DNA from: Phymatolithon calcareum
Lineage: Eukaryota > Rhodophyta > Florideophyceae > Hapalidiales
Assembly (NCBI GenBank): GCA_977006965.1
Contig: OZ345379.1
Span: forward strand, 2,194,790-2,258,789
Length of the DNA stretch: 64,000 bases
Reading direction: 5' to 3'
The notes under the pieces were generated by a model. It was not told where the DNA came from and searched no databases. It saw only the letters and a list, made by a program, of their open reading frames with translations. Position 1 is the stretch's first letter. The number at the start of each line of letters is the position of its first letter. Shown here piece by piece: positions 10,476 through 19,814 of the stretch. The translations under genes were made by a program, and so were the position numbers.

Positions 10476-11963
10476 TTAGCTCGGCCACATGAGAGATTTT
10501 CGATTAGCAGTTTGTCTAAGTCCGCTTCCCTTCCAGCTCAAATTAACGCCTATGCTTCGACTTGTATTGCAGCTACATTCACAACATGCTTCGTACTTGC
10601 TCCACAACTGGTTCGCAGACTCATTATTAATTCGGCTTTCCAACAACTCATAGTACTTCTTACGATGTTTTAGTCTTATCCTCGTGAATATTTCCAGTGC
10701 AATTCCGGAAACAATGGCACCGAGGGCAAGACAGAGGAATATAACGCCCGTGACATAAAGAGAATTGTGAGCATGACACCTTGCGGACCACGTTTCCACA
10801 ATGGCAATGTCAGTTCTTGCTTCCATTCCATAAACCCACGACACGACAGCTGTTTGCTCCATTGTTGAGTGTACCATTAGCTCAATGCCCTTAATGAACA
10901 GCGGCATACAACTCACGACGTCCGTTACTAAAGCGTAGGAAAATGTCACTAGCAAGCTCACGTCCGCAAACAAGGCCAGTGGAAGCAGTGTGAGAGAAGC
11001 CGATAAGATCATTATAGAAATGTTGGACTTGGTAGTTGAGTCAAGCGCTTGCTGACTCCATTGCTTTCCTTTCTGAAGTGCGGCATAAACAGCTCGATTT
11101 TCGTCAAGTGGCATTACCTGTCTAAAAATCGAAGCCGCCGGAATTCCGCGCCAAACCTCAATGCTCGTCGTGGTATTCGGTACATTTCTGGTATTCGCAC
11201 TTTCTTCTCGAGTGCCATTCCACTGCGGGCGCGAAAAAAGAAGGTTGGTGGTCGGATCGCTTAAGTTCGAATCGACGTGCAGGTATTCGACAAGGTATCT
11301 GCGACCGAAGTCTTTTTTTTGATAATTGATTGCGAACTCAGTGACACTGCTCATAATGGCCCATTTGCCACCGATGCGGAATCCCGCGGCGTGTGCAACT
11401 TCGCAGTTGTGAACAATATCGTTATATTCGAAGTGCGAGTGCGAATAAACCTTTTTAAATTCGGAGCCGGTCGCTCGATTGGCCGCCATACCTGCTTTTT
11501 GGACTGCATCTCCGTAGCGCACCATAACGTCAAATAGCGCTTTATTTGCCTTTACGTCTGCGTAGTGTTTGTTCGGAGAGGCGATCTCGGTGATGCACGT
11601 AGACGTGAAGATGCCAAAGTTCAAGGTTTTCGTTTTCGCGGCAACAGCCTCGAGACTAGTTTCTTGGAACATGTTGCACAACTTGTACTCTCCGTCCATA
11701 CCAGGTTGATCATTTCTGTGCAGCTCGTATATCTCTTTTTCTCGCTCCTTGAAGTGCCTCGTCAAAACTAGGAGCAATTTCTTCTCTTCCCGGTTCTCTT
11801 TCCTGTTGAAGTAGGCTGCCATCGGAGCCTTTGTGGAGATGGAGAAAATTCTGTTGCGCGCCCATTCGGGAATTGACGTATCCTGTACTCGCTGTGCATT
11901 AACAGCAAGCCAGAGCAAAAATGAGACGGAGAGGATGAACACGGGAGTGTTCAATGAGAGCAT
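10476..11963 (-). CDS. Secretory-pathway membrane protein, 495 aa, unknown function
   Basis: The intact frame starts with a clear signal peptide (residues 1-23, hydrophobic core LSVSFLLWLAVNA). An extracytoplasmic domain of about 290 residues follows, with N-glycosylation sequons near 248, 264 and 314 and scattered cysteines (96, 123, 187). Three strongly hydrophobic segments lie at about 314-335, 337-360 and 402-427. A basic stretch RIRLKHRKKYY follows the last one, and a cysteine cluster CCECSC sits near 460. The topology suggests a large lumenal or extracellular domain anchored by C-terminal helices with a short basic tail. I do not recognise the family and infer no activity. The start at 11963 is chosen because it begins the signal peptide. 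No introns, neighbours in an operon-like arrangement or TATA box are seen. Confidence 0.75.
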   Translation of the reverse strand: MLSLNTPVFILSVSFLLWLAVNAQRVQDTSIPEWARNRIFSISTKAPMAAYFNRKENREEKKLLLVLTRHFKEREKEIYELHRNDQPGMDGEYKLCNMFQETSLEAVAAKTKTLNFGIFTSTCITEIASPNKHYADVKANKALFDVMVRYGDAVQKAGMAANRATGSEFKKVYSHSHFEYNDIVHNCEVAHAAGFRIGGKWAIMSSVTEFAINYQKKDFGRRYLVEYLHVDSNLSDPTTNLLFSRPQWNGTREESANTRNVPNTTTSIEVWRGIPAASIFRQVMPLDENRAVYAALQKGKQWSQQALDSTTKSNISIMILSASLTLLPLALFADVSLLVTFSYALVTDVVSCMPLFIKGIELMVHSTMEQTAVVSWVYGMEARTDIAIVETWSARCHAHNSLYVTGVIFLCLALGAIVSGIALEIFTRIRLKHRKKYYELLESRINNESANQLWSKYEACCECSCNTSRSIGVNLSWKGSGLRQTANRKSLMWPS

Positions 11964-14887
11964 GGCTGCCCGTAGCGGCCGACGGTACCATGAGACAAAG
12001 TGAACGGGTCGGCTTCAGCTGTTACATTTCACAGCGCATTGTGGAAGTGAGTCGAGCCATTAGATAAGTGAAGTGGTGACTATTTTCTGATTCATTGCAT
12101 TAGAATGTTCCTTCAAAATTTAGGCCCTTCCTGTAATGGCATTAAACAAAGTAAGAAATCTCTTTTGACGAAGGTTATCATATCCGCCAGAGTTGCGATC
12201 GAAACGTTTTGTGGACATACACAGCTTCCGCGACTCTCGTGCGACAGGCTTTTATGTGATCATCATGATGACGTACTCCCATGCGCATACAGGCAAGCCT
12301 ACTCAGGTCACACGTCTCTTACACATCTCAGGACAATTCTAGCCGTGCATATCAAGGAACTATCTAATTCAGAAGATTCTAGTTTGCCAGAAATCTGTTC
12401 ATCCGATTGGACCTCGTGAATCACAAAACGTACAGCACATACCTTCATGGCTCCCCCCGTGCATATATAGAAGGGATTGTTGTGCAGCAGTCGGCACCTC
12501 AATTACCCGAACAATGAACTTCAGCTATTTTACTGCAAGGTGAAGCGATACAAGGACCTCGCCCTTCCTGTCACCACTGATAGTCGACCGACTATAATCC
12601 GGCGTTTGCCCCAACTTCTGATATACTCTCCTGCGTTGCCCTGTACTCATAATGGCGATAGAATTGGCCCAAACAAGTATGTACAAGGCATACGCGCGCA
12701 GTCATGAACTGGACAGCTGGCAGCACCCGTCAGGAAGTCTAGGCAGAGTGCTGCAAACAGCCTCTCACCATTCGTCTCCGGCCTTTGCGCTGAATATATT
12801 TCTAATTTCAGAGAATGCTTGTTTATCTCCACGGTCATATGCGTAAAGTTCTTTTGAAGGCCCTCCAGCTCGGATTTTTTTAAATATTTATCACACACTT
12901 CGCAAGGAAGTCTTTTGCTTTGCAGAAGTATCCTACAACCGCCTCATAGCGCAACTATACTCTTGCCACAGGGGCCTTCTTGAGAATTCATCAAAATCGT
13001 GGCATAGACCCAGTCAAAAAAGTCCTTATTACCAGTCTTTATTTCGTGGACTGATTACGAGGACGCGGCATATGATACTGTAGGTTCTTAGTGGCTGATT
13101 TCACGGTGTAGCGTTGATTTGCAACTTTCGCTCCAGATGTTTTCACGCACTTTTGAGCAAAAACTTGAAACATCACAAAAAGTTTGGTTGAAAAGCAGTT
13201 CCACTTCCGAAAACTAGAAATCGTTATGAGAAAGATTGTCCCATAGATGAGAACAGCAGCCACGCCAGACCTGTACCGCGTCCTCATTACCAGTGAAAAT
13301 ATTGGGACTGGAATTGCTTACTCTTCCAGACTAGTAATGCGGACTCAAAAATCGAAATATCAAGAAGGTCCCTCTGCCATCAGCCAGTAGGTGAATAACC
13401 ATTTTCAACTTTGACGTAAGCCCGTCCGGCAACTGAGTTCTTATTCACATCGACGTCGACAGGACTTAAAGTGTATCGTACTTCAGACAGCTTTGCACTC
13501 ATCGCCGTTCGAAGTGTTGCAACTGGACAACAGTCAAGACGAAGCTGTTCTTAAGCAACGCAGCGTCCACGTAAATTAACCAGGGGCTCAAAACAAGCCT
13601 CACGCCTCCACAGTGCATGACTTCAACGCGGCCGAAAACATTTGCAGATTGCGCGGGCAATGTCTGCGCATATGACTCTGAAACTAGAATCATTAGCGAG
13701 AAAACTGAAGAATCTATTTTTTTAAAAAATAGATCCTTCACTATTAGCCATCAATATCAGTCTAAACAAGCATTGGATCAGCTCTTCTCTTCCTTGTTGA
13801 GTGTTGCGGTTCAACGTCAATTGCTTGTACTTCTTGATATTGAAACATTTTACCCTTGTAAATTCCGAAAATTTCAACCGGATGCTGAACCACTTCAGGT
13901 CACCCAGGGGCGTTCTATGAAATAAGCGAAGCAGTATTGGGCCACTTCTTATGTGCACTCACTACTAAAATAATTCTATCGATGGTTACTTCCCGTGCAG
14001 AATTGTTTTTCGACAGGCTCCCATCCCTCCTGTAAACTGAATCATATAGAAAAAAGAAGAATTCTGGGAGCTTGGACATTGAGAGCAAGTCGACTGTTTT
14101 CTTGAGGAAGCGAAAAAGATTAACCAAGAAGAAATGTAACTTGGTTCTCCATGCGAGATTGCGCTGCTCTTAACAAGCTGGAATTCTTCGAAAAGCTCAG
14201 AATGAGCTTATTTTATGTTAAAAATTCTGGCCTATGCAGCCCTGCATACGATCTTATTAAAATAGTCGCTCATTTTTTCTCCTGAAAATTTCTATCAATG
14301 ATTGCTGAGGACTTGATGCGCTATCTTCAATACCCACGGACCAGAGATTCTTGTTTCAGATTGCGTGTAGGAGCAGGCCGCTTTGCACATCTCCAGTCCA
14401 GTTAGCAACGCTTTTGTCGTCGAATAGCGAGCTCCGGGCGGTACCTCGCGCAGCAGAAGGTCGAAACTCGCGCCAGTGCTTCGGTTGCTATCTAGTCCGA
14501 AACTTGTGCCCTCAAGCCACAGCGGTTGTGAACAGGATGAGATATGAGAACGGCCCGGTGTAATCCCGCTGAGAAGTAACCGGCCAGCTGCCTGTCCACT
14601 TCAATGGCTCTCAGAGCAAGAAGCAACAAGATTGCAAACCGCCGTCGACGCAATCCAGGAGACCTGCCCCAAGAACACGAAGTAGAAAAGTAGGCATCGC
14701 GATTTAGCGCTATGATAAGCCTCTCAGGTGCTAAATAGACAACGAGAGCTTGAAGTAAACTCACATCCCTCCATCTATCTACTTCGATGGCTAATGTTTG
14801 TTCTGATCGAAAATGGATATACTATGAGTTCTCAAAAGAGAGGTACATGCTAGGGGCTTCAACAGAAGAAAAAACTTAGGAGCAGAG
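11964..14887. other. Intergenic, no recognisable gene
   Basis: Many short frames occur on both strands, none with a recognised motif. The region is AT-richer than the neighbouring gene. No terminal repeats, RNA gene or tandem repeat were noticed. Confidence 0.5.
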
Positions 14888-14965
14888 TTACCTTATTGTG
14901 GGTAGCACCTGAGGAATTCTTCCCCATTTCTTCGAAAGACTGGGCACTTTTGAAAATAAAGTTAG
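14888..14965 (+). repeat. Diverged LINE 3'-tail fragment
   Basis: The motif GGGTAGCACCTGAGGAA, followed by a spaced match to the shared tail and then GAAAATAAAGTTAGCAAAAAAA, is a degraded version of the 3' terminus seen at 15150-15212, 19815-19890 and 23670-23745. Confidence 0.55.
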
Positions 14966-15027
14966 CAAAAAAATGAAGCGGCATGTCAGATTGGCATTCA
15001 AGGTCTGTATTGATTAGCAGAAGGCAA

Positions 15028-15225
15028 GGCAAAAAGCGGTCGAGTGCAAGCACCAAAAGCCCCGTAGAGGACTGAGATAGGATTACCATGAATCCTGAGT
15101 TTTCTCGTCCGCCATTCTGGTGGGCGTTTCGTGAGCTGAACAATGGCGGGTAGCATCAGAGGAAGCCTTGCCCATATCTTCGGAAGTCTGTGGAGCTTTT
15201 AAATAAACTTGAATTATATAAAAAT
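15028..15225 (+). repeat. LINE 3' UTR and tail fragment
   Basis: About 190 bases match the minus-strand segment 19815-19995 along their length: GGTCGAGTGCAAGCACCAA, then CCCGTAGAGGACTGA, then CTTCGGAAGTCTGTGG, ending in TTTTAAATAAACTTG. It marks the 3' end of a retrotransposon whose body is missing upstream. Confidence 0.75.
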
Positions 15226-15539
15226 AGATTGGCAAGGCGGTAGACCCAGACGGAGTTGAGGTCGAAATGTTCTATGTGAATAAGCAAGCCGGCCTTGAAA
15301 TCATTTTTTCTCTCTTTCTTTATTGCATGATATACCTGAGCTACACAAAGGGTACGTTTCTCAACATATATGGGGCCTCTATTATGCTTCTGGACCAGAT
15401 CCATTCTGGGTACTCCTGTAAATGTTTCCTGTGTGTAGCGCGGCAAAACCACTACTTACGGACATCTGTGCATTATTAGAGACTTAAATGTCTACATCGA
15501 ACGTGGAGTCAAACGACTCTCATTCCATTGTACTGGAAG

Positions 15540-15845
15540 GGTGCTGGTCAGCCGCAGCAAACTACAGGCCTATATCACTTTTTAAGTCTCGAAAAATTAT
15601 CGACTCGGCGCTAGATTCATACATGAATGAATAAGGCAAATTTGCCGCTTCAACAAGGCTCAGTTGGACTTCCGGAAATTCAGGAGTACATATCTGGCAA
15701 TACATTTGGCAAAACGTGCAATGGAACAAGTGCATGAGTACGTGGCAGCTCTTGACCTATCTGCGGCACACAATAGAGTGTGTTATGTTTCTCTACCTTA
15801 CGGTCGCCCTCTCGACCGATGCCGCAGCGCGGAAGTCAGGCATTG
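15540..15845 (+). pseudogene. Decayed LINE reverse transcriptase fragment
   Basis: Translation shows the first RT blocks of non-LTR elements across changed frames: NYRPISLF near 15560, then DFRKFRSTYLAIHLAKRA (15667-15720), then AALDLSAAHNRV, the counterpart of the family's DLSAAFD metal-binding block. The Asp is kept but the following Phe-Asp is altered to His-Asn. A stop and at least one frameshift separate the blocks, so it is non-functional. It probably belongs to the same broad group as the LINE at 19815-22005. Confidence 0.7.
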
Positions 15846-16200
15846 ACATCCTCGGTCGGCAATGCTAGCACACTGATGTAATGTGCATGATCGTATTGCG
15901 TCCTATTGGCTAATATTCCTCGCTTGTTTATGGTTACCAATATGATCCCATTTTCTTGATTACTAGATTTTATCATACCATGATTTTGTTAGTATATATA
16001 CCAAGGCGGTATAGCCGAAATTAAATTCGCCACGGAAGTCACCGGGCATACACCATCAACCAAACCTCGCCATCGCTCGACTCTGACTGCACAACAGAGT
16101 GTCAAGAGATATCTTGATGTAGAGACTGTAGAAAAAAGTACTTGAATATCGTCCGGAGCACAGTGGTCTTTCCACCGGAGCGCACCTCTATGACACTGGC
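15846..16200. other. Intergenic, nothing recognised
   Basis: This is the left flank of the hAT insertion. A minus-strand frame 15989-16240 runs into the transposon end. It has no recognised family. Confidence 0.4.
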
Positions 16201-16208
16201 ACCAGGCA
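16201..16208. repeat. hAT target-site duplication ACCAGGCA (left)
   Basis: The octamer directly precedes the left terminal inverted repeat and recurs exactly at 16992-16999. Eight-base duplications are diagnostic of hAT transposons. Confidence 0.92.
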
Positions 16209-16991
16209 CAGGCTTGGAACCAATTTGATTGTAATTCCAATTAATTGCAATTAATTGCAATTCGAGTTAATTGTACAATAGACTCGTGATTGAAATTTGC
16301 GAGGTACGATGAACATCTAATTGCAATGTGTATTTCTCACGAAGATTCAATTGCGATACGTATTGCGCTACGTTTTTCTCTATTTATATGCTGAATCAGA
16401 AAAAAGCTACGTTTTCTTACGCATTCGATGCATTTGAATACGAACCCCTTTTGTACTTTCAACATACGTCTATGTTTGCACATTGCATCTGATAAACGTG
16501 TCTGCTGCATAGAAGTACGATGGTACTCCTATAAAAGCCAAAGAGACTGCTAAGTTAATATCGCCTCCATCACGCAAACCGTCGAAGAAAGAGGTGGCCC
16601 TACTTCTCATGAAGAAGCTCCGCGAAGAACATCGCGATGTCAATATTCGTCGAGGATCCGATGTTCGAACAAATGTGACTTTTCAAGTGTTTCAGGGCCC
16701 GGGTGGAGAGACATGCACCTCCCAGTCAAAACCTGAGTTCGTTTTTCAGCACAACAAGGGCTACACAAACCCCTGCAACCATCTCAAGTCGTGTCTGATG
16801 AACGGAAACGAAGAAGAGTTAGGCTTCGCTAATTGGTAAACGAATTGCAGTAAAGGGTAGGAATTGCAGTATCGATTGGAGTAGGGATTGCCAATTGCAG
16901 TTTAAAATGAAAAGAAGAAGGGACGAAAAGTTGTATTGTACGATTGCTCATTCTTTCAGCAATTCCAGAAATTAAATCGGTTCCAAGCCTG
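16209..16991 (+). mobile_element. hAT-superfamily transposon, 783 bp, internally deleted
   Basis: The termini CAGGCTTGGAACC (16209-16221) and its exact reverse complement (16979-16991) form a 13-bp TIR that extends imperfectly to about 21 of 23. It begins with CAG as is common in hAT elements, and an 8-bp direct duplication flanks it. The left interior is AT-rich with repeated CAATTAATTG palindromes. The right half holds a short frame resembling the zinc-finger start of a transposase. The catalytic domain is absent, so movement would need a transposase in trans. Confidence 0.9.
16609..16839 (+). pseudogene. hAT transposase N-terminal remnant (BED-like finger)
   Basis: This frame of about 77 codons inside the hAT element carries FQHNKGYTNPCNHLKSCL, which resembles the GYTNxxxHLKSC part of BED-type fingers at the N-terminus of hAT transposases. 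It ends at TAA (16837) with no RNase-H-like catalytic domain. A CxxC partner pair is not clear, so the finger itself may be degraded. Confidence 0.45.
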
Positions 16992-16999
16992 ACCAGGCA
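16992..16999. repeat. hAT target-site duplication ACCAGGCA (right)
   Basis: This is an exact copy of 16201-16208 directly after the right TIR. Confidence 0.92.
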
Positions 17000-17554
17000 C
17001 CGTTCCCCGCGCCCCTCGGCACGGCTTGCCATAGATACGCGCTGGCCTGCAATTATGATGCACATGCCATGTGGCGCACATTCATTTGCCTATTTCAGAG
17101 GAGAGGTTTAGTCTTGAGAGCTGCCCCTGGAGGGTCCAGGAAGAGTTCAAAACTACAGGTTGAAATTTCTTGCCTTGCACGACACTTCACGAATATCAAG
17201 AAATTTAAATAAATTTGCAGCTCGTGCGGGACGAAGACAACAAGGATTGGATTGGATTTCTGTTAATTGAAGCTCCCTTTGTCAATTCGAAGACAGCAAG
17301 GAAGTTCAGGGAATTGCTTCTTGAAAGAAAAAGTCCGTCGATCATACCCTGGCAATAAAATTACTGTGCTCTTTGAATGCGTCCAGCACGTCACAGGACC
17401 TACCTCGCACATCCGACAACTGCAGAGCTTGCAGACTCTACCCGGCATCCGGCAACGCCGCGGCGAAAATCCAAAAAGAATTAATTCCACAGATCGATCA
17501 CCATGTACTTTTCCCATCGTCGCCACCGCCGCTACGTACGCAACCGTCCTGTAA
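17000..17554. other. Intergenic with short shared repeat at 17243-17286
   Basis: The string around GGATTGGATTTCTGTTAATT and on to CCCTTTGTCAATT is repeated in the same orientation at 19998-20040 near a LINE 3' end. It is probably transposon debris. No gene is seen. Confidence 0.45.
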
Positions 17555-18388
17555 TCGCCGATGATTTAACGTGATACAAGTGACACCAATGATAAAGTGG
17601 CAGTTGTCCGCAAATCGAATCCACAGAAGGCTTGTGCTAGAAGAATGTTTTCCAAAGATATGCCGAGCACCGTCGCGATCGTATGCGAATTCTGTGCCGA
17701 TTCGAACCAACAGAAATGTAGAGACGAAATCGCACCCAAAGGTGTTGCTTGAGCCTAGTAAGACATGAAAAGCGCTTTGAAGAAGCACACGAACACTCTG
17801 GGAAAGAAGAAAACATAAATGCAGCAGCAAAGCATGTTGAGTATCTAAAGAAGGATGAAGACTTGCAACAAGCCACTTAGAATGCTCAGGGGGGAGATGT
17901 TTCGAAGATAAGGAGGAGAGAAGAAAAATTGAGGAACGGCAAAGGTAAGAAGAATACACATCGTTGGAAATCTCTACTGCAAAAGCGAGAAAGCTACCGT
18001 GGTGTTTATATATAAGGGGGAGCGCGATACGTCTGACGAGCCTAAAGCTGATATTAGAGTAAGCTCTAAAACGGTAGAGGAATTATGTAGGGAGAAACCG
18101 CTTGAAGTACTCAAATTCGTGAACAATGAGGGGTTGCTTGACAACCCCTGATGTTAGCTCTAGTTAACGTCTTCTGCAGTAAAGAAAGAAAGAAAGCTGA
18201 TATTTAACTGAGCGCCACTTTGGAGAAAATCAGTACTGGGTGCATACTTCGGTATCACAGAGGTTATCGAAATAGTGGCGCTATAACACACTGTGCGTGT
18301 CGGAAATGAGTCCCGAAATTGCGTTTGAGTGCAAACGACGCACAAGAGCGCTTGTCGGACGAGATATACGAATCAAGGAAGTTTTTCT
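17555..18388 (+). mobile_element. Decayed LINE fragment, left part, split by a younger insertion
   Basis: This is homologous to 7500-8170 throughout: CACCAATGATAAA, the GAAGAATGTTTTCCAAAGATATGCCGA-type block and AAGACATGAAAAGCGC. Then come GGAGAAAATCAGTACTGGGTGC and ATACGAATCAAGGAAG. Stops and frameshifts break every frame. Homology stops at 18388 and resumes at 19119, so this copy was interrupted by the element at 18389-19104. Confidence 0.82.
18375..18388. repeat. Target-site duplication (14 bp), left
   Basis: AAGGAAGTTTTTCT here is repeated exactly at 19105-19118. It flanks the inserted minus-strand LINE copy and lies inside an older LINE copy. Confidence 0.9.
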
Positions 18389-19104
18389 TTTTTTTTATTG
18401 CAATTTTTTAAAGCCCCGCAGTCATACGAATATACGGGCAGGGCTTCCTCAGGTGCTGCCCTCGCTAGGGCGGCTCTACTCTTATGTCTGGCATTATATC
18501 TGAGACTCTAGCATGTGTTCGGTTGTTTTGATTGCTCTTCGTAGCAGTTTCGAGGTGTCGCTTCTTCTTTCAGTACAGGTCTTCTTCATGTTGCATACTC
18601 TCGATGATGCTTTTGCTGAAGAGCAAAAGGTCATCTAATGCCTTCCCAGTTGCCGCTCTTTCGTCTTCCTTGAGTTCATAGGCTGACATGTTGCGATCCA
18701 GGGTCTCCATGTGCTGTCTGACTTTGTTTCCGAATCTATCTGCCATCATTGTGGTAGACACTTGGGGAAATCTTCCAAAGGCGTACTGAACCGCCAGTTG
18801 CCTGTGTTTCAGTTGTGGAAATTTGAGTATTGTAGGGAGTTCTCTTGTCTTGTCGTACGGAATTTTCCTCTTTCTCTTTGATTCAAGGCTCTCTCCTTCC
18901 TTTGTCAGGAATGCTGATCGGAGTTCTTCTGCAGATTGGTTCGCTATTATGTGCTTCATCGCTTCATCAAACGGTTCTCTAGTTTCCATCGATGTGATGT
19001 CTTTACTTGTGGCTTGAAGCTCTTCTGAATTTCTTCTCTCTGGTAGTTGCATCAGAAACTTTTCTTTCTTCGCCATGGTTCTTCTCAGCACCTTGAAAGC
19101 TAGT
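18389..19104 (-). mobile_element. Younger LINE copy (716 bp) inserted in an older LINE
   Basis: The copy runs 19104 to 18389 on the minus strand, ending in TTGCAATAAA and an A run of about nine directly against the duplicated target. It matches 1377-2025 almost base for base and extends about 80 bases further at the 5' end. The different 5' starts of two such similar copies point to 5' truncation during target-primed reverse transcription. It carries one intact frame (see 18570-19091). Confidence 0.9.
18570..19091 (-). CDS. 173-aa LINE-encoded protein fragment, intact frame
   Basis: The frame fills most of the inserted copy. The protein is charged and probably helical (MAKKEKFLMQLPERRN at residues 6-21, EPFDEAMKHI, a basic run KRKRKI near 82, FGRFPQVSTT near 118). 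No RT or endonuclease motif is present. It resembles the post-RT tail of the LINE protein at 7437-8198 and the debris at 22010-22490. I read it as the C-terminal end of a LINE ORF2 left open by 5' truncation rather than an independent gene. An ORF1-like protein is the alternative. The copy at 1377 has the same frame broken by a 2-bp deletion. Confidence 0.55.
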   Translation of the reverse strand: MLRRTMAKKEKFLMQLPERRNSEELQATSKDITSMETREPFDEAMKHIIANQSAEELRSAFLTKEGESLESKRKRKIPYDKTRELPTILKFPQLKHRQLAVQYAFGRFPQVSTTMMADRFGNKVRQHMETLDRNMSAYELKEDERAATGKALDDLLLFSKSIIESMQHEEDLY

Positions 19105-19118
19105 AAGGAAGTTTTTCT
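19105..19118. repeat. Target-site duplication (14 bp), right
   Basis: This is an exact copy of 18375-18388 at the 5' side of the minus-strand insertion. Confidence 0.9.
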
Positions 19119-19207
19119 GTAACCAGAGTATGTTAGTGTAGAATATAATGCAAAAGCGATCCTGTTACTCCAAATTTAGGCTTTTGGAAAATATCCCATG
19201 AAAAGAT
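19119..19207 (+). mobile_element. Decayed LINE fragment, right part
   Basis: The older LINE continues here: GTAACCAGAG, then GTAGAATATAATGCAAAAGC, then CTGTTACTCCAA, aligning with 8173-8275 at the other copy. It confirms the nested insertion. Confidence 0.75.
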
Positions 19208-19814
19208 ATGAGAGCTCTATTTGTTTAGCACATCATTTGCAACAGATGACGGATTATACAAAAGTGAATGTAATTCTACTTTCAAGTTCAAAATGGAGTC
19301 GGTTCCAGCCAAAGAAAAGGACGAACTTCTCTTAGCAAATTGACTGCGAGAGAAGTTTAGATAAGTAGGGAAGAGTTGGGAACGCTCCCTATCGGGACCG
19401 AGTAATCGAACCACTGCTGACCTCTTTTGGGTTACTTGTACAATGTTTCGGAACCCGCGCCGCGCTTGCTTCCATTCCTGGGCAGCACTTATCACTGATG
19501 CCCTGTTTGGTGGCGATTTGGAGGCCTGGCTCTGCAGAGAGCTCGTTTATTCTGAACGTTCGACAAAGCTCCCAATTCTTGGCATGACACTTTTCATTAG
19601 CGTAAAGCATTTAGATGATTTTGATCTCTTCGGGTCTCGTTTTGGATTCCTTTTCCTGGTTATTGATGCTGGAGGAAGGTGCGCGTCCATTATGAAGTGT
19701 TTGTTTTGAGTGGGGTTCTCCAAGCAAGTACTAAGGTGTGTTTCTATGAGGAAGAAGCAAATGCCAATCGTAACCGTTTTGTCTAACGTCTACAGGGATT
19801 GGATTGGATTTTTT
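19208..19814. other. Intergenic, nothing recognised
   Basis: Short frames on both strands show no identifiable domain. The right end (19797-19812) has a GGATTGG duplication next to the A-rich tail of the following minus-strand LINE. Confidence 0.4.

Noticed and set aside
16100-16180. P-loop-like RSGGKTT on the minus strand left of the hAT element
   Set aside because: The Walker A spacing is wrong and no further ATPase motif is near.
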